A stretch of DNA of 64,000 nt. Origin: Rana temporaria (lineage: Eukaryota; Chordata; Amphibia; Anura; Ranidae). Position 1 is the first letter of the stretch. Every line of letters begins with the position of its first letter. Position numbers and translations under genes: made by a program. The notes beneath the pieces are model-generated. The model did not search any database. It was given only the letters and a program-made list of their open reading frames with translations, and was not told the origin of the DNA. Location of the stretch: assembly GCF_905171775.1 (NCBI RefSeq), contig NC_053489.1, forward strand, positions 390,623,483 to 390,687,482. The letters run 5' to 3'. Of the stretch, positions 11,082-23,330 are shown in pieces.

Positions 11082-13116
11082 TGCAAAAGTGAAAATAGAA
11101 AAATTCAGCGCTGGGAAATAACAATCAATAATAAATATAAATGCAAGCCAGCACTGTGAATGTATTCATAAAACAATTCCCAAAGTGTAAAAAAAGAAGA
11201 AAAGTGCAGCGCAAAATTACAAATAAAGAATAAAAAAATATATATATATAATATAATATAATGTCCAAGTGTAGAATAAAGTGTCCTTAAAATAAACAAA
11301 TCCGGCAGGGGTGAGGGTGAAGAGGAGACACCAGAGGAAAATCCACCACCAAGGTAAAGATGGACTCTCACCTCATTGCTTCGACCCATAAAGAGTCACA
11401 AAGCATATCAGCATCCAAATCTCAGTCAGGACCAGCCTCCAGCATAACACCATATCACATAGATATCCGCAGATCACCATAAAAGAAAAACACAAAGATC
11501 CAAGTGCTCTCTGTATGTACCGGGGATTTTTAATAAGGAAAAATGGTACACTTACATTTAAAATCACTCTGAGCCGAGTGCAAGCAAAGCAGCATGTACA
11601 GCAGGTGCCAAACACAGCAGCGATGATCGAGGGTGACGTCCGTTTTTATTAACCACTTGCTGACGGCCGTACGACTTTGTACGGCCTCAGCGCGGCTCCC
11701 AATCTCTAACAGGCCGTCTTTTTACCCTTTTCGCGTTCCCCGCGCGCGCTCCCGAGCGCGCAGCGGGGAACTGCTGTGCTGGCAAAAAATAAAAACCGCA
11801 GAGGTGATCAAATACCACCAAAAGAAAGCTCTATTTGTGGGGAAAAAAGGACGTTAATTTTGTTTGGGAGCCACGTCGCACGACCGCGCAATTGTCAGTT
11901 AAAGCGACGCAGTGCCGAATCGCAAAAAGTCCTCTGGTCAGGAAGGGGTTTAAGTGCCCAGTAAGGAAGTGGTTAAATTATACATATTTGTATATAAATT
12001 TTTATGTATATATTGTATATATTTTTTATGAATTTTATATGAATTTTTTATATATATTTTAATATATGTAGCTGGTTTCTCTGTAATTTTTTTTTAAAAT
12101 AATAGTTTTTTTAAATTTTACGGTGATTGTATATAGTTTTTATATCCAGCTAATTAATTATTCATGAGAGGTATTGGACCCTACTGTTTGGTTTTTCTTT
12201 TTTCCTTTTCCATTCAGTCCTTTGTCCGGTATTAATTAACTATGCCTCTCTTTGTTTCTGTGTATTATTGACTCGGTGCCTAGTCCCGGATGTGTAATTC
12301 CAGTATAGGTTTTTTATTGGTTACATCCTGAGACCTTTTCGAGTGGCTGACGAATCTTTATTGAGTTAGCATTGTGGCTTTTGCACCGGAAGTTGTTGGT
12401 CATTTAGTTAATCTATTGGCCACATTCACGAGTAATTCGATAGGCCAGCTACTCTCTGCATTCGATTATAGGTGGCCTTTGCCCCGGATGTTGTTGGTCA
12501 TTGAGTACTCTCATTGGCCACATCCGTGAGCGTTTTGATTGGCCGCTTACTCACGTTTTTATTATATATTCTATGCTATTGGGGACGTCCGGCGTTCTCT
12601 CTCACCCGACGCTGAGGAAGTCCCGCCCACGGGACGTAACGCGTACGAAGGGGGAGGAGTTACGTACGGACGTCACCCTCGATCATCGCTGCTGTGTTTG
12701 GCACCTGCTGTACATGCTGCTTTGCTTGCACTCGGCTCAGAGTGATTTTAAATGTAAGTGTACCATTTTTCCTTATTAAAAATCCCCGGTACATACAGAG
12801 AGCACTTGGATCTTTGTGTTTTTCTTTTATGGTGATCTGCGGATATCTATGTGATATGGTGTTATGCTGGAGGCTGGTCCTGACTGAGATTTGGATGCTG
12901 ATATGCTTTGTGACTCTTTATGGGTCGAAGCAATGAGGTGAGAGTCCATCTTTACCTTGGTGGTGGATTTTCCTCTGGTGTCTCCTCTTCACCCTCACCC
13001 CTGCCGGATTTGTTTATTTTAAGGACACTTTATTCTACACTTGGACATTATATATTATATATATATTTTTTTTATTCTTTATTTGTAATTTTGCGCTGCA
13101 CTTTTCTTCTTTTTTT
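11082..13116 (-). mobile_element. hairpin retroposon-like element 2, with internal piggyBac-like insert
   Basis: Flanked by the 16 bp repeat AATCGAGTAGTTATAA (11066-11081 and 13117-13132). Arms 11189-11643 and 12666-13116 are inverted copies (about 455 and 451 bp). They surround a 1 kb centre that carries a separate TTAA-flanked insert (11653-11972). The left 107 bp are unpaired and, on the minus strand, end with CAGCGCTG and T-rich DNA. The centre joins the right arm through GACGTAACGCGT followed by GGGGGAGGAG, words that also lie at the centre of element 3. It is inserted in the L1-A spacer upstream of ORF2. Confidence 0.7.
11653..11972. mobile_element. piggyBac-like MITE, short form
   Basis: Ends CCACTTGC and GGAAGTGG lie between TTAA duplications at 11649-11652 and 11973-11976. 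The last 180 bp are almost the same as the ends of the copies at 17135-18132 and 27916-28874 (shared words GGTGATCAAATACCACC and GCTCTATTTGTGGGG), while their middle is missing here. TTAA targets are typical of piggyBac; Kolobok elements also use TTAA, so the superfamily is not certain. Confidence 0.7.
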
Positions 13117-13134
13117 AATCGAGTAGTTATAACC

Positions 13135-13778
13135 TTTAGTAAAAAAACTCCCTAATACTTAGCCAATACCCCAACATAACCGGGCTTGTAGTTCAATCCC
13201 TAAACTTTTTGGTATCAACAAAAATTGCCTACGAGAGGCTCAGAGTTCCAGGGAAGAGCCCTGATGTTGTCTGGCTTCTAACAGAAGGCATGGGCGGGGG
13301 TGTGTGATCCCCATCACATCCGGTGGGGGACCAGGTAGTCCATAGATGCCCTGTGTGGGCTCAGTGTCATTGAGAAGGTGTGTTGAAATGTCTTGCTGTA
13401 GCTCCGATTAGCTAGGAACAAGTGCAGGGGAGAGCATTGTCTCAAGTAGGGGGGTGACCCGCCCTAGTCGCCACGGAGGGGGCCTGCGGCAAAACAATGG
13501 GATTAACATGCGTCAGCTAGTGGAAGGTCAACCCACCCCCTGGTTGAGGGGCATGCCTAGAGGACAGCTGGTCAGTCCCATTAGGTAGTCACAAGAACGA
13601 AAAAGGGTGCCAGGCAGCTGGGTGGAGAGGACCCACTGCATGCCCCCTCCGTGAGCGAACGGCCTCGTTACACCCGCCTAACCATACAGGTTTGATTAAT
13701 CAGCTGTGGAACATAAACAAACTGTACTTGGAACAAAAATAATATCCAGGATGGAAAATTGGAGAGTAAGCATAAAGA
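13135..13778. other. L1-A spacer between ORF1 and ORF2
   Basis: Together with 10940-11065 this joins ORF1 to ORF2 of L1-A once the hairpin element is removed. There is no conserved ORF, and frames are short on both strands. Confidence 0.45.
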
Positions 13779-14661
13779 TTACTGCAAAGATAGTAGCCAG
13801 TTATCTGCCTCTTCAGGGGATTCAAAAAACTTCACCGAACTACTATGTTGAACTCGCAGGCGACTTGGGTAAAGCATGGAGTACTTGATTCCCTGTTCCC
13901 GGAGCCACCGTCTGACATCGGTGAAGGTTTTGCGGCGTCTCTGGAGGTCCACGGAGAAGTCAGGATAAAGATGCACCACAGTGTGCTCAAAGGGAAGGGT
14001 GGGATGCTTGCGGGCCTCACTGAGGATGCGGTCACAGTCTCTGAAGTTCAGAAACCGCACAAGAAAGGGCCTTGGTGGGGCCCCAGGGGTGCTTCAACCA
14101 GTCGGGACTCTGTGGGCCCTTTCCATCATGTAGGTCAGGGGGACCTCGGTCAAGTTAAGAAGTGTCTTAAAGAAAGCCACCGCAAACTCAGCTGGGCGGT
14201 CCCCCTCTGCCCCCTCCGGGAGGCCCAGGACCCTGACATTATTCCTCCGAAGGCAATTTCCCGCATCGTCAGACTTAGCCACAAGGGATTGGACGGTGGA
14301 GGGCATCCTCATGGTGGGCAGTGAGATCCTCTGTGGTAGAGATCCGCGACTCAGAAAGCCTGCCCCTGATTTTATCCAGATCTGCCCTGATGAGGGTACA
14401 TTCCTCAATTAGATGATCAATGCGAACCAACAGGGAGGTTCTACTTTGTTCTATGGCCACGAGGATAACAGCGGTGTCACTCATCTGCAGCGGCGCCTGC
14501 AGAGGTGGAGAGGCCGCCGGGTCCGCTGCTGCCTGGTCCATGTCTGCTAACAACAATCTAAATTGATCCAGGATGGCACTAGGCAGGCTGTGCGGGTGCC
14601 TTTTTGGTCGCTGATTTGCTCTTTGAGGGCATGAGTGGTTGATCTGGAGAATTTGGCACAA
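13779..14661 (-). pseudogene. L1-A ORF1 protein (RNA-binding chaperone), frameshifted
   Basis: ORF1p coats L1 RNA and aids target-primed reverse transcription. The N-terminal third (14661-14400) is Gln/Leu-rich with a heptad-like ILVAIEQSRTSLLVRIDHLI segment, suggesting the trimerising coiled coil. The middle (14300-14100) has RRNNVRVLGLPEGAEGDRP, the RRM entry seen in L1 ORF1 proteins. The C-terminal domain (14060-13779) has FLNFRDCDRILSEARK, VVHLYPDFS and MLYPSRLRV followed by SPEEADNWL. The three parts are in different frames. Confidence 0.75.
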
Positions 14662-14832
14662 AGTGCAGGGAGGTGGGTATGCCCCTTTAAGAGCCTGTGG
14701 GAGGTAGAGAGAGAAGGATTCTCTGCAGGGCTGGCAGGCACCTGAGGCTGGTGCAAGACTGAGCTCTCCCTGGGACCAGATGGGATTAGCTGCTTACAAT
14801 AGAGCACTGCACCTGGGTGAGGAGGATGGGGC

Positions 14833-15320
14833 TGGCTCCGTAGGCCTCAAGATTGCGGCCGACCGCAGGTGTGAGGAGCAGGTCATCAGGGATCCTCAGG
14901 CACACAGCCGATCTGCCTCCTCCAGAGATGCCGCCATGAGATGCTGCCACGGGAGGGCGAGGATGGGTGGCCGCTCATCCCGCGGAGAATGCTGGAGGCT
15001 CCGTAGGCCTCAAGATGGCGGCGGACCTCTGCTGCTTGGATCCGGCTGCAGGCCAAGTGGAGATGCAATCGGCCAGCCGGGCACCTCAATACAGGCCAAT
15101 GCTGAGGGAGAGGATGTCCAGGGGCAGGTAGGAGGAAGCTGGAAGCTCTGTAGGCCTCAGGATGGCGGCGGACCTCGGGTGTGTGGAGCCGGCCGCGGGG
15201 GGACACAATCGGCCGTCCGGGCTTCACAATACAGGCTGGGGCTGAGGCAGGGGATGACCAGGGACAGGTAGTGCAGATTTGGCGGCTCACCAGGGTTGTC
15301 TATGGCAAGGATGGCGATGG
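14833..15320 (-). promoter_or_regulatory. L1-A 5'UTR with three promoter-like monomers
   Basis: Three related units begin with a GTAGGCCTCA word at about 14840, 15003 and 15150 (spacing about 163 and 147 bp). Units two and three contain AAGATGGCGGCGGACC or GGATGGCGGCGGACC; the first has a decayed AAGATTGCGGCCGACC. AAnATGGCGGC is the known YY1 binding consensus, and YY1 sites occur in mammalian L1 promoters. Tandem 5'UTR monomers are known as promoters of mouse L1. The promoter role here is inferred from position upstream of ORF1. Confidence 0.55.
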
Positions 15321-15689
15321 ATTGTGGCAGAATTTGCGCAGCTCTTTTCCAGCACGTCCTCCTTGGTTCACATCTGGACACGCCCCCCCCCCCTTCCGGG
15401 TATTCTAAGCCTTTCGGTGCAAACAGTTCTGGACAGCTGGGCTCACCATGACACCATCCACAATGCTACTTCTGCAGGTGGGCTCTCAGTGCTACCGACT
15501 CAGCAGCTTCCACTCCAGCTCCTACCCCGCAGCCTTCGAGTCCTAAGCATTCAAGCTGCATGGGGTGGAGTCAGAGAATCACTGGCACTACGACCCTGCC
15601 CCTTCCTGCTGGCTGTGAAATTATAGGTATCGTTCTGCACAGCAAGGCGCACCACTGCCAGCCTGACTCTCCTGTGTATCCATCACTCA

Positions 15690-15808
15690 GTGCAATTTTG
15701 GGGCAGCGTGGGCTCAACGAACAGCTACTTTGGGGAAAGTGCAGGGGCCCCCATGCAGCTGGGGCCCCTGGGCAGTGCCCAGGTGTGCTCTCTCATTAAG
15801 ACAGCCCT
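15690..15808. mobile_element. terminal fragment of a hAT-like element
   Basis: On the minus strand it starts CAGGGCTGTCTTAATGAGAG and continues with GCACTGCCCAGGGGCCCC, typical of a Charlie-like hAT terminus. The opposite end was not located, so extent is uncertain. Confidence 0.35.
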
Positions 15809-16159
15809 GCGTATATGTACACACAAACATATGTACACACATGTGCAAATATCCATGCACATAACCATAAGAGAAAACACTATAAAATACAAAAACATAA
15901 AAAAAAAAAACAGATATGAAAATGACAAGCCAGGTATGTGAAAAAAAACAGAAGAGAGAAAAAAGAGAAGAGAGAAAAAGGCACTGGGGAGAAGCATTCT
16001 AATGTAAATGCAAATCCAGATCCCACCTCAGATCTAAAGATCCACCATGCTTCTCTCCCCAGTAGCCTTCTCTCCCTGTCACTTCCTTAGGGCGAGTGAG
16101 ACAACCGTTCTATTCCTCTAAAGCGAAATGAGGAGAGATTGCCCTGATGACATTCTCTA
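15809..16159. other. simple-sequence-rich, no gene seen
   Basis: A CA-rich stretch (15815-15860) and purine-rich runs (15890-15985) are followed by sequence with no recognised repeat end or exon. The region 15370-15689 is likewise unassigned. Confidence 0.4.
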
Positions 16160-16520
16160 AAGTGACGTGTTGCATTCAAGATATTTCTAGCATTTGGATT
16201 ATTTGTGTCACAATAATGTTCCCCTATACGGGCTCTCAAAGGACGTGTGGTTCAGCCTACATATTGGAGGCTTCATGAAATACAGGTGATCAGGTAAATG
16301 ACACAGTTTGTGCCATAGTTAATATATTGCTGTATAGGGAACTCCTCATCTGTGGCTGTGGCAACAAACGTTTTACCCAATACACACAAATTACAGTACC
16401 TACAGGTTTTTGTGTAACTTCCATAATAGGAGAGTCAGGTAGATTGGCATTGTTGGGATGAGAAAAGACTAGGTTGTAGTCTCTAGTGTTGGCGCACCTC
16501 GCCTAGAGAAGAGGCAACCT
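16160..16520 (-). pseudogene. Penelope-like retroelement, GIY-YIG endonuclease remnant
   Basis: On the minus strand the residues read YGTNCVIYLITC, then after a frame change QYVG, an in-frame stop, TTRPLRARIGEH, and ARNILNATRHF. This is the linker and GIY-YIG nuclease of Penelope-like elements (V-Y-L-I-x-C, then Y-V-G-x-T-x-R-x-L-x-x-R-x-x-E-H). Upstream a Cys pair precedes it, as in that family. The stop takes the place of the residue after YVG, so the copy is dead. The RT domain is not present. Confidence 0.6.
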
Positions 16521-16743
16521 GCTTGCAATATCCCATTTAAATCTTTATCTATATACAGTATTGGCAGAGTCTATCCTCAGAGGAAAATGAAAACTCCTCC
16601 TACAAGTCACAAGACTGCTATATACTGCTGATGAGAAAAGGTCATAAGCACTTTGTATTTACTACAATAATTGCATTTAAATTTTCTGTGTACTGTGGGA
16701 GACCAGATATAGTGAATGCAGGGTCCTGGGTTTAGTAACACTT

Positions 16744-16974
16744 TTAGGCTCTGTTCAGATATGAGGCACCGGTTTCCATTCAGCGATTTGGGTGCGAATT
16801 TGACACTAAAACCGCAGCTGAACCAGAATGAATGCACAGGACCCTTTTTAGAACTTGATCAGCAGCAGGCCCGCACATATAAGTGAACTGGCTCTTTTGA
16901 AAGCCGGTCCAGTTCGCATTTGAAATGCGGCTCAAAACACATCCAGTTCACTAATGTGTGAACCAAGCCTAAGT
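16744..16974. mobile_element. MITE-like repeat with TAGGC ends
   Basis: It begins TAGGCTCTGTTCAGATATGAG and ends ATGTGTGAACCAAGCCTA. Internally it has GCGAATTTGACACTAAAACC and GCGGCTCAAAACAC. It shares words with the repeat at 1-353. The terminal repeats are imperfect and no clear target duplication was seen. A C run follows at 16996-17009. Confidence 0.4.
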
Positions 16975-17134
16975 ATGCTGCTGTTTCCAAACAGCCCCCC
17001 CCCCCCCCAGCTCGTATGCAACTGAGAACAGTTGTGATCACTTATAAAAAAAGGGAAAAAAAGTATTTATCATTTTTATAATTTCTTTATGTTTTACAAG
17101 GTTATTGTTTACAATCACTTTAAAGTGGCTTTAA

Positions 17135-18132
17135 CCACTTAAGGACCAGCCCATGTACATATACGTCCACAATATGGCACGTACAGGCACATGGGCGTAT
17201 GGGTACGTCCTCCCCTATTAGCGGGTGGGGGGTCCGATCGGGACCCCCCCCGCTACATGCGGAGGTCGGGTCCGCTCGGGGAGCGATCCGGGACCACGGC
17301 GCGGCTATTTGTTTATAGCCGCTCCGTCGCGATCGCTCCCCGGAGCTGAAGAACGAGGAGAGCCGTGTGTAAACACGGCTTCCCCGTCCTTCACTATGGC
17401 GGCGCATCGATCGCGTCATTCCCTTTATAGGGAAGACACGATCGATGACGTCATTCCTACAGCCACACCCCCAAACAGTTGTAAACACATACACAGTGAT
17501 CCCTAACTCCTACAGCGCCGCCTGTGGTTAACTCCCAAACTGCAACTGTCATTTTCACAATAAAGAATGCAATTTAAATGCATTTTTTGCTGTGAAAATG
17601 ACAATGGTCCCAAAAATGTGTCAAAATTGTCCGAAGTGTCCGCCATAATGTCGCAGTCACGAAAAAAATTGCTGATCGCCGCCATTAGTAGTAAAAAAAT
17701 AAAAAAAAATAAAAATGCAATAAAACTATCCCCTATTTTGTAAACACTATAAATTTTGCGCAAACCAATCGATAAACGCTTATTGCGATTTTTTTTACTA
17801 AAAATAGGTAGAAGAATACGTATCGGCCTAAACTGAGGAAAAAAAATGTTTTTATATATGTTTTTGGGGGATATTTATTACAGCAAAAAGTAAAAAATAT
17901 TGCTTTTTTTTCAAAATTGTTGCTCTATTTTTGTTTATAGCGCAAAAACTAAAAACCGCAGATGTGATCAAATACCACCAAAAGAAAGCTCTATTTGTGG
18001 GGAAAAAAGGACGCCAATTTTGTTTGGGAGCCACGTCGCACGACCGCGCAATTGTCTGTTAAAGCGACGCAGTCCCGAACTGTAAAAACCCCTTGGGTCT
18101 TTAGGCTGCATATTGGTCCGGGGCTTAAGTGG
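17135..18132. mobile_element. piggyBac-like MITE, long form (copy 1)
   Basis: Ends CCACTTAAGGACC and GGGGCTTAAGTGG lie between TTAA at 17131-17134 and 18133-18136. It is about 1 kb without a credible ORF. The last 180 bp closely match the copies ending at 11972 and 28874. Internal words GCAAACCAATCG and TACGTATCGGCC are shared with the 27916-28874 copy. Confidence 0.75.
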
Positions 18133-18489
18133 TTAAACCCGTTACAACCACTTTTACCTACAGGTAAGCCTAGATTAGGGCTTACCTGGAGGTGCTCGAA
18201 ATATCTCCTAAACCTCCATGGTTAAGGAGATATTTACAAAAGAGTCGGGCGCCAAGGCTAATGTGCCGTTTCTAAAGCAGCGTGCCGTGACTGGCAGCTT
18301 CCGCACAATTTCGCGCGAGTGACGTCATCGCGGCTCTGTCCAATCAAAGTGCCAGAGCCGTGATACCCGGAAGGAAGATGGACACTTTGTGGAACAGGGG
18401 AAAGCGGTGACATCTCAGGCTTCGGTTTCAGGTAAGTGACACATAATGGGCTACTATACGATGCATAGTAGCCCTTTATACTTTACCAA

Positions 18490-18960
18490 TGCTGTAACAA
18501 GGCCTAGGGCAGCACTTTGCAGGGGGGCAGCACGAACAGTGTCTCCACTGGCTTGCGCTACACTGCAAATTAGTTTTTTTTTTACACAAGAAAACACTGC
18601 AAATTAGTTTAGCGCCCCCATAAATCGGCTGCAATGCTTCCAGTATGTGGGCGGTTGGCATTCTGCAACTTGGGGGGGGGGGGGGGGGGGCGTTGCTTCA
18701 AATTTTTTACTATCGCTGTCCCATTGCAGAGATTTCCCTTCACTTCCTGTCCCATAGCCAAACAGGAAGTGAGAGGAAATCTATGCAAATTAAGGGAATC
18801 CATTGCCCCCCCCCACCCCCCAGGCCATCAGAACTAGTGTCCCCACTTGAAAATTTCAGGGTGGGTCTTAAACCGCAAGGGGTGTGGCCTTGACAGGAAG
18901 GGGTGGGTCATATTTAAATTAGGGGGTGCACGAGTTTAGTCAGGCCTAGGGCAGCACAAA
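18490..18960. repeat. insert flanked by direct AGGCCTAGGGCAGCAC repeats
   Basis: The 16-mer occurs at about 18501 and again near 18943. The interior includes a long G run (18673-18690) and a segment with CCTTCACTTCCTGTCCCATA that recurs at 38408-38425. The ends look like those of some hAT elements, but inverted termini were not demonstrated. Confidence 0.3.
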
Positions 18961-19089
18961 ACCTAAATACATCTCTGTACTTTTACCCTTGCAGGGAAAC
19001 AAAGAGGAAATAAAACCCATTAGGGTTTACTTCCTCTTTAAGTGGATATTTTTTCTACTTGTGTTGAATGCTGACAAGACCTATCTCTC

Positions 19090-19355
19090 CATATTGTGCT
19101 GTAACACACCACTCCATACAGCTCAAATGTGTATATTGTACTATAAATTCTGTACTTCACAATGCTTCACTGTCCACACTGTGCTGTGCATTCTGTACTT
19201 CACGCGACTCCACTCTCTACACTGTGCTGTATATTATATACTTCACACTGTTGCGCTATTTACAGTGTGCTGTACACTCTGTATTCTATAATATACAATG
19301 TATTCTGTATATTATATATTCCACGCTTCTTCATTGTACACACTTTACTGTATTA
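19090..19355. repeat. degenerate minisatellite, unit about 45-60 bp
   Basis: Variants of CTGTACTTCACAATGCTTCA and TGTGCTGTGCATTCTGTACT repeat five or six times with drift, for example near 19148, 19195, 19240 and 19290. All open frames through it are artefacts of the repeat. Confidence 0.6.
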
Positions 19356-19379
19356 ATATAATTTGCCCCCACTCAGACC

Positions 19380-20648
<1,269 letters not shown>

Positions 20649-20849
20649 TAGACGTTTAAGGATCCGTACTGTATATACATTTTTGCTGTGTCAAGAAAGC
20701 ATTCTATGGAAGAACAAGTTACTTATTTATTAAACACTATTTTTGTTAGAAACAAATCAAATCTTTAATTTTACAGAAGAAGAAATCTCTAGATCCATTG
20801 TTTTAACATTTAAATTGACTTATCACTGTCTAAGGGACTTCAAGACTTG

Positions 20850-21373
20850 GGGCCAGATCCTCAAAAGGGATACGCCGGCGTATCTACTGATACGCCGTCG
20901 TATCCCTGTTTCTATCTTTGGAACTTATCCACAGAATCGGTTTCCAAAAGATAGGGAGAAGATCCGACATGTGTAAGGGACTTACACTGCCGGATCTTAG
21001 GATGCAGTACCGCATCCGCCTTTTTTCTCCGTAAGTATTAGTTTGCAAACGCAAAATTAGGGCTGCTTTTACAAAGTGTAAAGTTAGTACACCTTGTAAA
21101 AGTAGACCCTTCTTTCCCACGACGCTGTTATTTATTTATTTTTTTATTTATTTTTTTCCGCCGTATCTTTTTTTTTTTTTCCCGACGCAACTTTTTTTAC
21201 CCGGCGCGATTCACAAAACTCGGCGTAACGTAAAACCGCGCAATGCACGTCGGGAAAATGACGTCGGCGTAACGTAAAACCGCGCAATGCATGTCGGGAA
21301 AATGACGTCGGGAAAATTACCATAACTTAAATGGCAATATTTAAGTTACGGCGGCTGGCTGTGGATCTGGCCC
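20850..21373. mobile_element. Harbinger-type MITE 1
   Basis: Ends GGGCCAGATCCTCAAAAG and GTGGATCTGGCCC match the termini of the Harbinger element at 1089-5940. Subterminal GATACGCCGGCGTATC and related palindromes follow. An internal pair of CGTAACGTAAAACCGCGCAA repeats lies at about 21231 and 21266. Flanks TTG and TTA give an imperfect 3 bp duplication. Confidence 0.75.
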
Positions 21374-21658
21374 TTAATTTCTGAAACAGTATGATACAAG
21401 AAAATATGAGCATAAATGTATTACAGAACCTATTAAAATTAACTAAAAGTGAACCTGTACTAAACTACAAAGTAAGACCAGCACCCCAATAGAAAGCACC
21501 CAAAAGATGTCTTATCTCATGTTTAATTAGTCACATTTCACATGCAGAATGCCACCAGAAACTGCCACCCTAAAAAATACCACCCAAAAAATCCTAGGGA
21601 ATCAATTTCTTTCTGAAACTCCGGAATTTGCATAGGCTTAGGCATACAATCAATTAGT

Positions 21659-22366
21659 TAGATTCACAAAGAGTTAAGCCAGCGTATCAGTAGATACGCC
21701 GTCGTAACTCTGAATCTAAGCCGTCGTACATTTAAGTGTATTCTCAAATTGAGATACACTTAAATGTAGCTAAGATACGACTGCCTGAGCCGTCGTATCT
21801 TAGCTGTCTAGTTCCGCCGGCCGCTAGAGGCGTGAACGCTGATTTACGCCTAGAATGCGTAAATCAGCGAGATACGCCTATTCGCGAACGTACGCTTGCC
21901 CGTCGCAGTAAAGATAAGGCGTTTTCAGGCGTAAAGTTAATCGAACAAATAGCTGGCCTAGCCAATGTTAAGTATGGCCGTCGTTCCCGCGTCGCATTTT
22001 GAAAATGTTACGTCGTTTGCGTAAGCCGTCCGTGAATGGGGCTGGACGTAATTTACGTTCACGTCGAAACCAATAAGTCCTTGTGGCGTACTTTGGAGCA
22101 ATGCACACTGGGATATGTCCACGGACGGCGCATGCGCCGTTCGTTAAAAACGTCAATCACGTCGGGTCATGGTTTATTTACATAAAACACGCCCACCTCT
22201 TCACAATTTGAATTAGGCGCGCTTACGCCGGCCCATTTACGCTATGCCGCCGTAACTTAGGAGGCAAGTGCTTTGTGAATACAGCACTTGCCTCTCTGAC
22301 TTACGGCGGCGTAGCGTAAATACGATACGCCGGCTCAAAAATACGCCGCCCTACGTGAATCCAGCA
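21659..22366. mobile_element. Harbinger-type MITE 2
   Basis: Starts TAGATTCACAAAGAG and ends TACGTGAATCCAGCA. Subterminal AGTAGATACGCCGTCG and palindromic TACGCCGCC words are typical of the group. A GGCGCATGCGCCGTTCG core is shared with MITEs 3, 5, 6, 7 and 10. It has no coding potential. Confidence 0.7.
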
Positions 22367-22591
22367 GTATCTTTCTATACATGGAACTTTGGGTTTTCAC
22401 ACAGAAATCAGACCATGCTTCAGAAAGAAAGATTAATTAATGTAATTAATTAAAGGTATGCAGAATCCTCCTTTGGTGCCTTTTATAAAACATCAACCTC
22501 AATTTTTAGTTATACTTCACTAGTAAGAGGTAGACTTTAAAATAAATAATTTATAACAGAATACTAGAATTCATGGCAAAATATAAATTCT

Positions 22592-23321
22592 TAGCTGGAT
22601 TCACGTAGATGGGCCTAACATTAGGCAGGCGTAGCGTATCGCATATACGCTACGCCGCCGTAAGTTAGAGAGGCAAGTGCTGTATTCACAAAGCACTTGC
22701 GTCCTAAGTAACGGCGGCGTAGCGTAAAATGTGCCGGCGTAAGCGCGCCTAATTCAAATTGTGAAGAGGTGGGCGTGTTTTATGCTAATGAACCGTGACC
22801 CGACGTGATTGACGTTTTTTTTTACGAACGGCGCATGCGCCGTCCGTGGACATATCCCAGTGCGCATGCTCCAAATTACGCTGCAAAGACTTATTGGTTT
22901 CGACGTGAACGTAAATTACGCCCAGCCCCATTCACGGACGACTTGGGCAAACGACGTAAAAAAAATTAAATTCGACGCGGGTCCGACGTCCATACTTAAC
23001 ATTGGCTGCGCCATCTTTTTGGTGGAATAACTTTAGGGCTGAAAACGCCTTACATAAACGGCGTATCTTAACTGCGACGGCAAGCGTACGTATCTCGCTG
23101 ATTAACGCATTCTAGGCGTAAATCAGCGTACACGCCCCTAGCGGCCGGCGGAAATAGGCAGCTAAGATACAATGGCGTAGGAGACTTACGCCGGTCGTAT
23201 CTTAGCAACATTTAAGCGTATCTCAGTTCGAGCATACGCTTAATGTTACGACGGCGCGGATTCGGAGTTACGACAGCGTATCTACTGATACGCTCGTCGT
23301 AAGTTTCCTGAATCTGGCTAT
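22592..23321. mobile_element. Harbinger-type MITE 3
   Basis: Starts TAGCTGGATTCACGTAG and ends CTGAATCTGGCTA. It has the same internal words as MITE 2 in the opposite orientation (GAGAGGCAAGTGCTGTATTC, GGCGCATGCGCCGTCCG), so the two are oppositely oriented relatives separated by only about 225 bp. Confidence 0.75.
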
Positions 23322-23330
23322 ATGAATACA

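Larger units (their letters stand above)
6850..15370 (-). mobile_element. Tx1-like L1 LINE, near full length, decayed (L1-A)
   Basis: In minus-strand order: 5'UTR with repeated monomers (about 15320-14833), ORF1 (14661-13779), a spacer, ORF2 endonuclease (about 10940-10057), reverse transcriptase (9632-8264) and the C-terminal CCHC-like region (7271-6888). It is interrupted by an inverted-repeat element (11082-13116) and a MITE (8878-9280). Outer boundaries are approximate because no target duplication was found. Many frameshifts show that it is not active. Confidence 0.75.
17124..19037. mobile_element. TTAA-target repeat (T2/Kolobok-like) with nested inserts
   Basis: TTAA sites lie at 17120-17123 and 19038-19041; the ends are AGTGGCTTTAA and TACTTCCTCT, weakly inverted. 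If the piggyBac-like element (17135-18132) is removed, the left end reads AGTGGCTTTAA followed by ACCCGTTACAACC. The whole-length interpretation is tentative because an additional repeat lies at 18490-18960. Confidence 0.35.

Noticed and set aside
11105..13126. Identical 80-residue frames on opposite strands (11373-11615 and 12694-12936)
   Set aside because: They are the two arms of the inverted repeat translated on both strands, not a duplicated gene.
6888..15370. Search for tRNA-derived SINEs or pol III boxes near the LINEs and hairpin elements
   Set aside because: No convincing A box and B box pair at proper spacing was recognised by eye.
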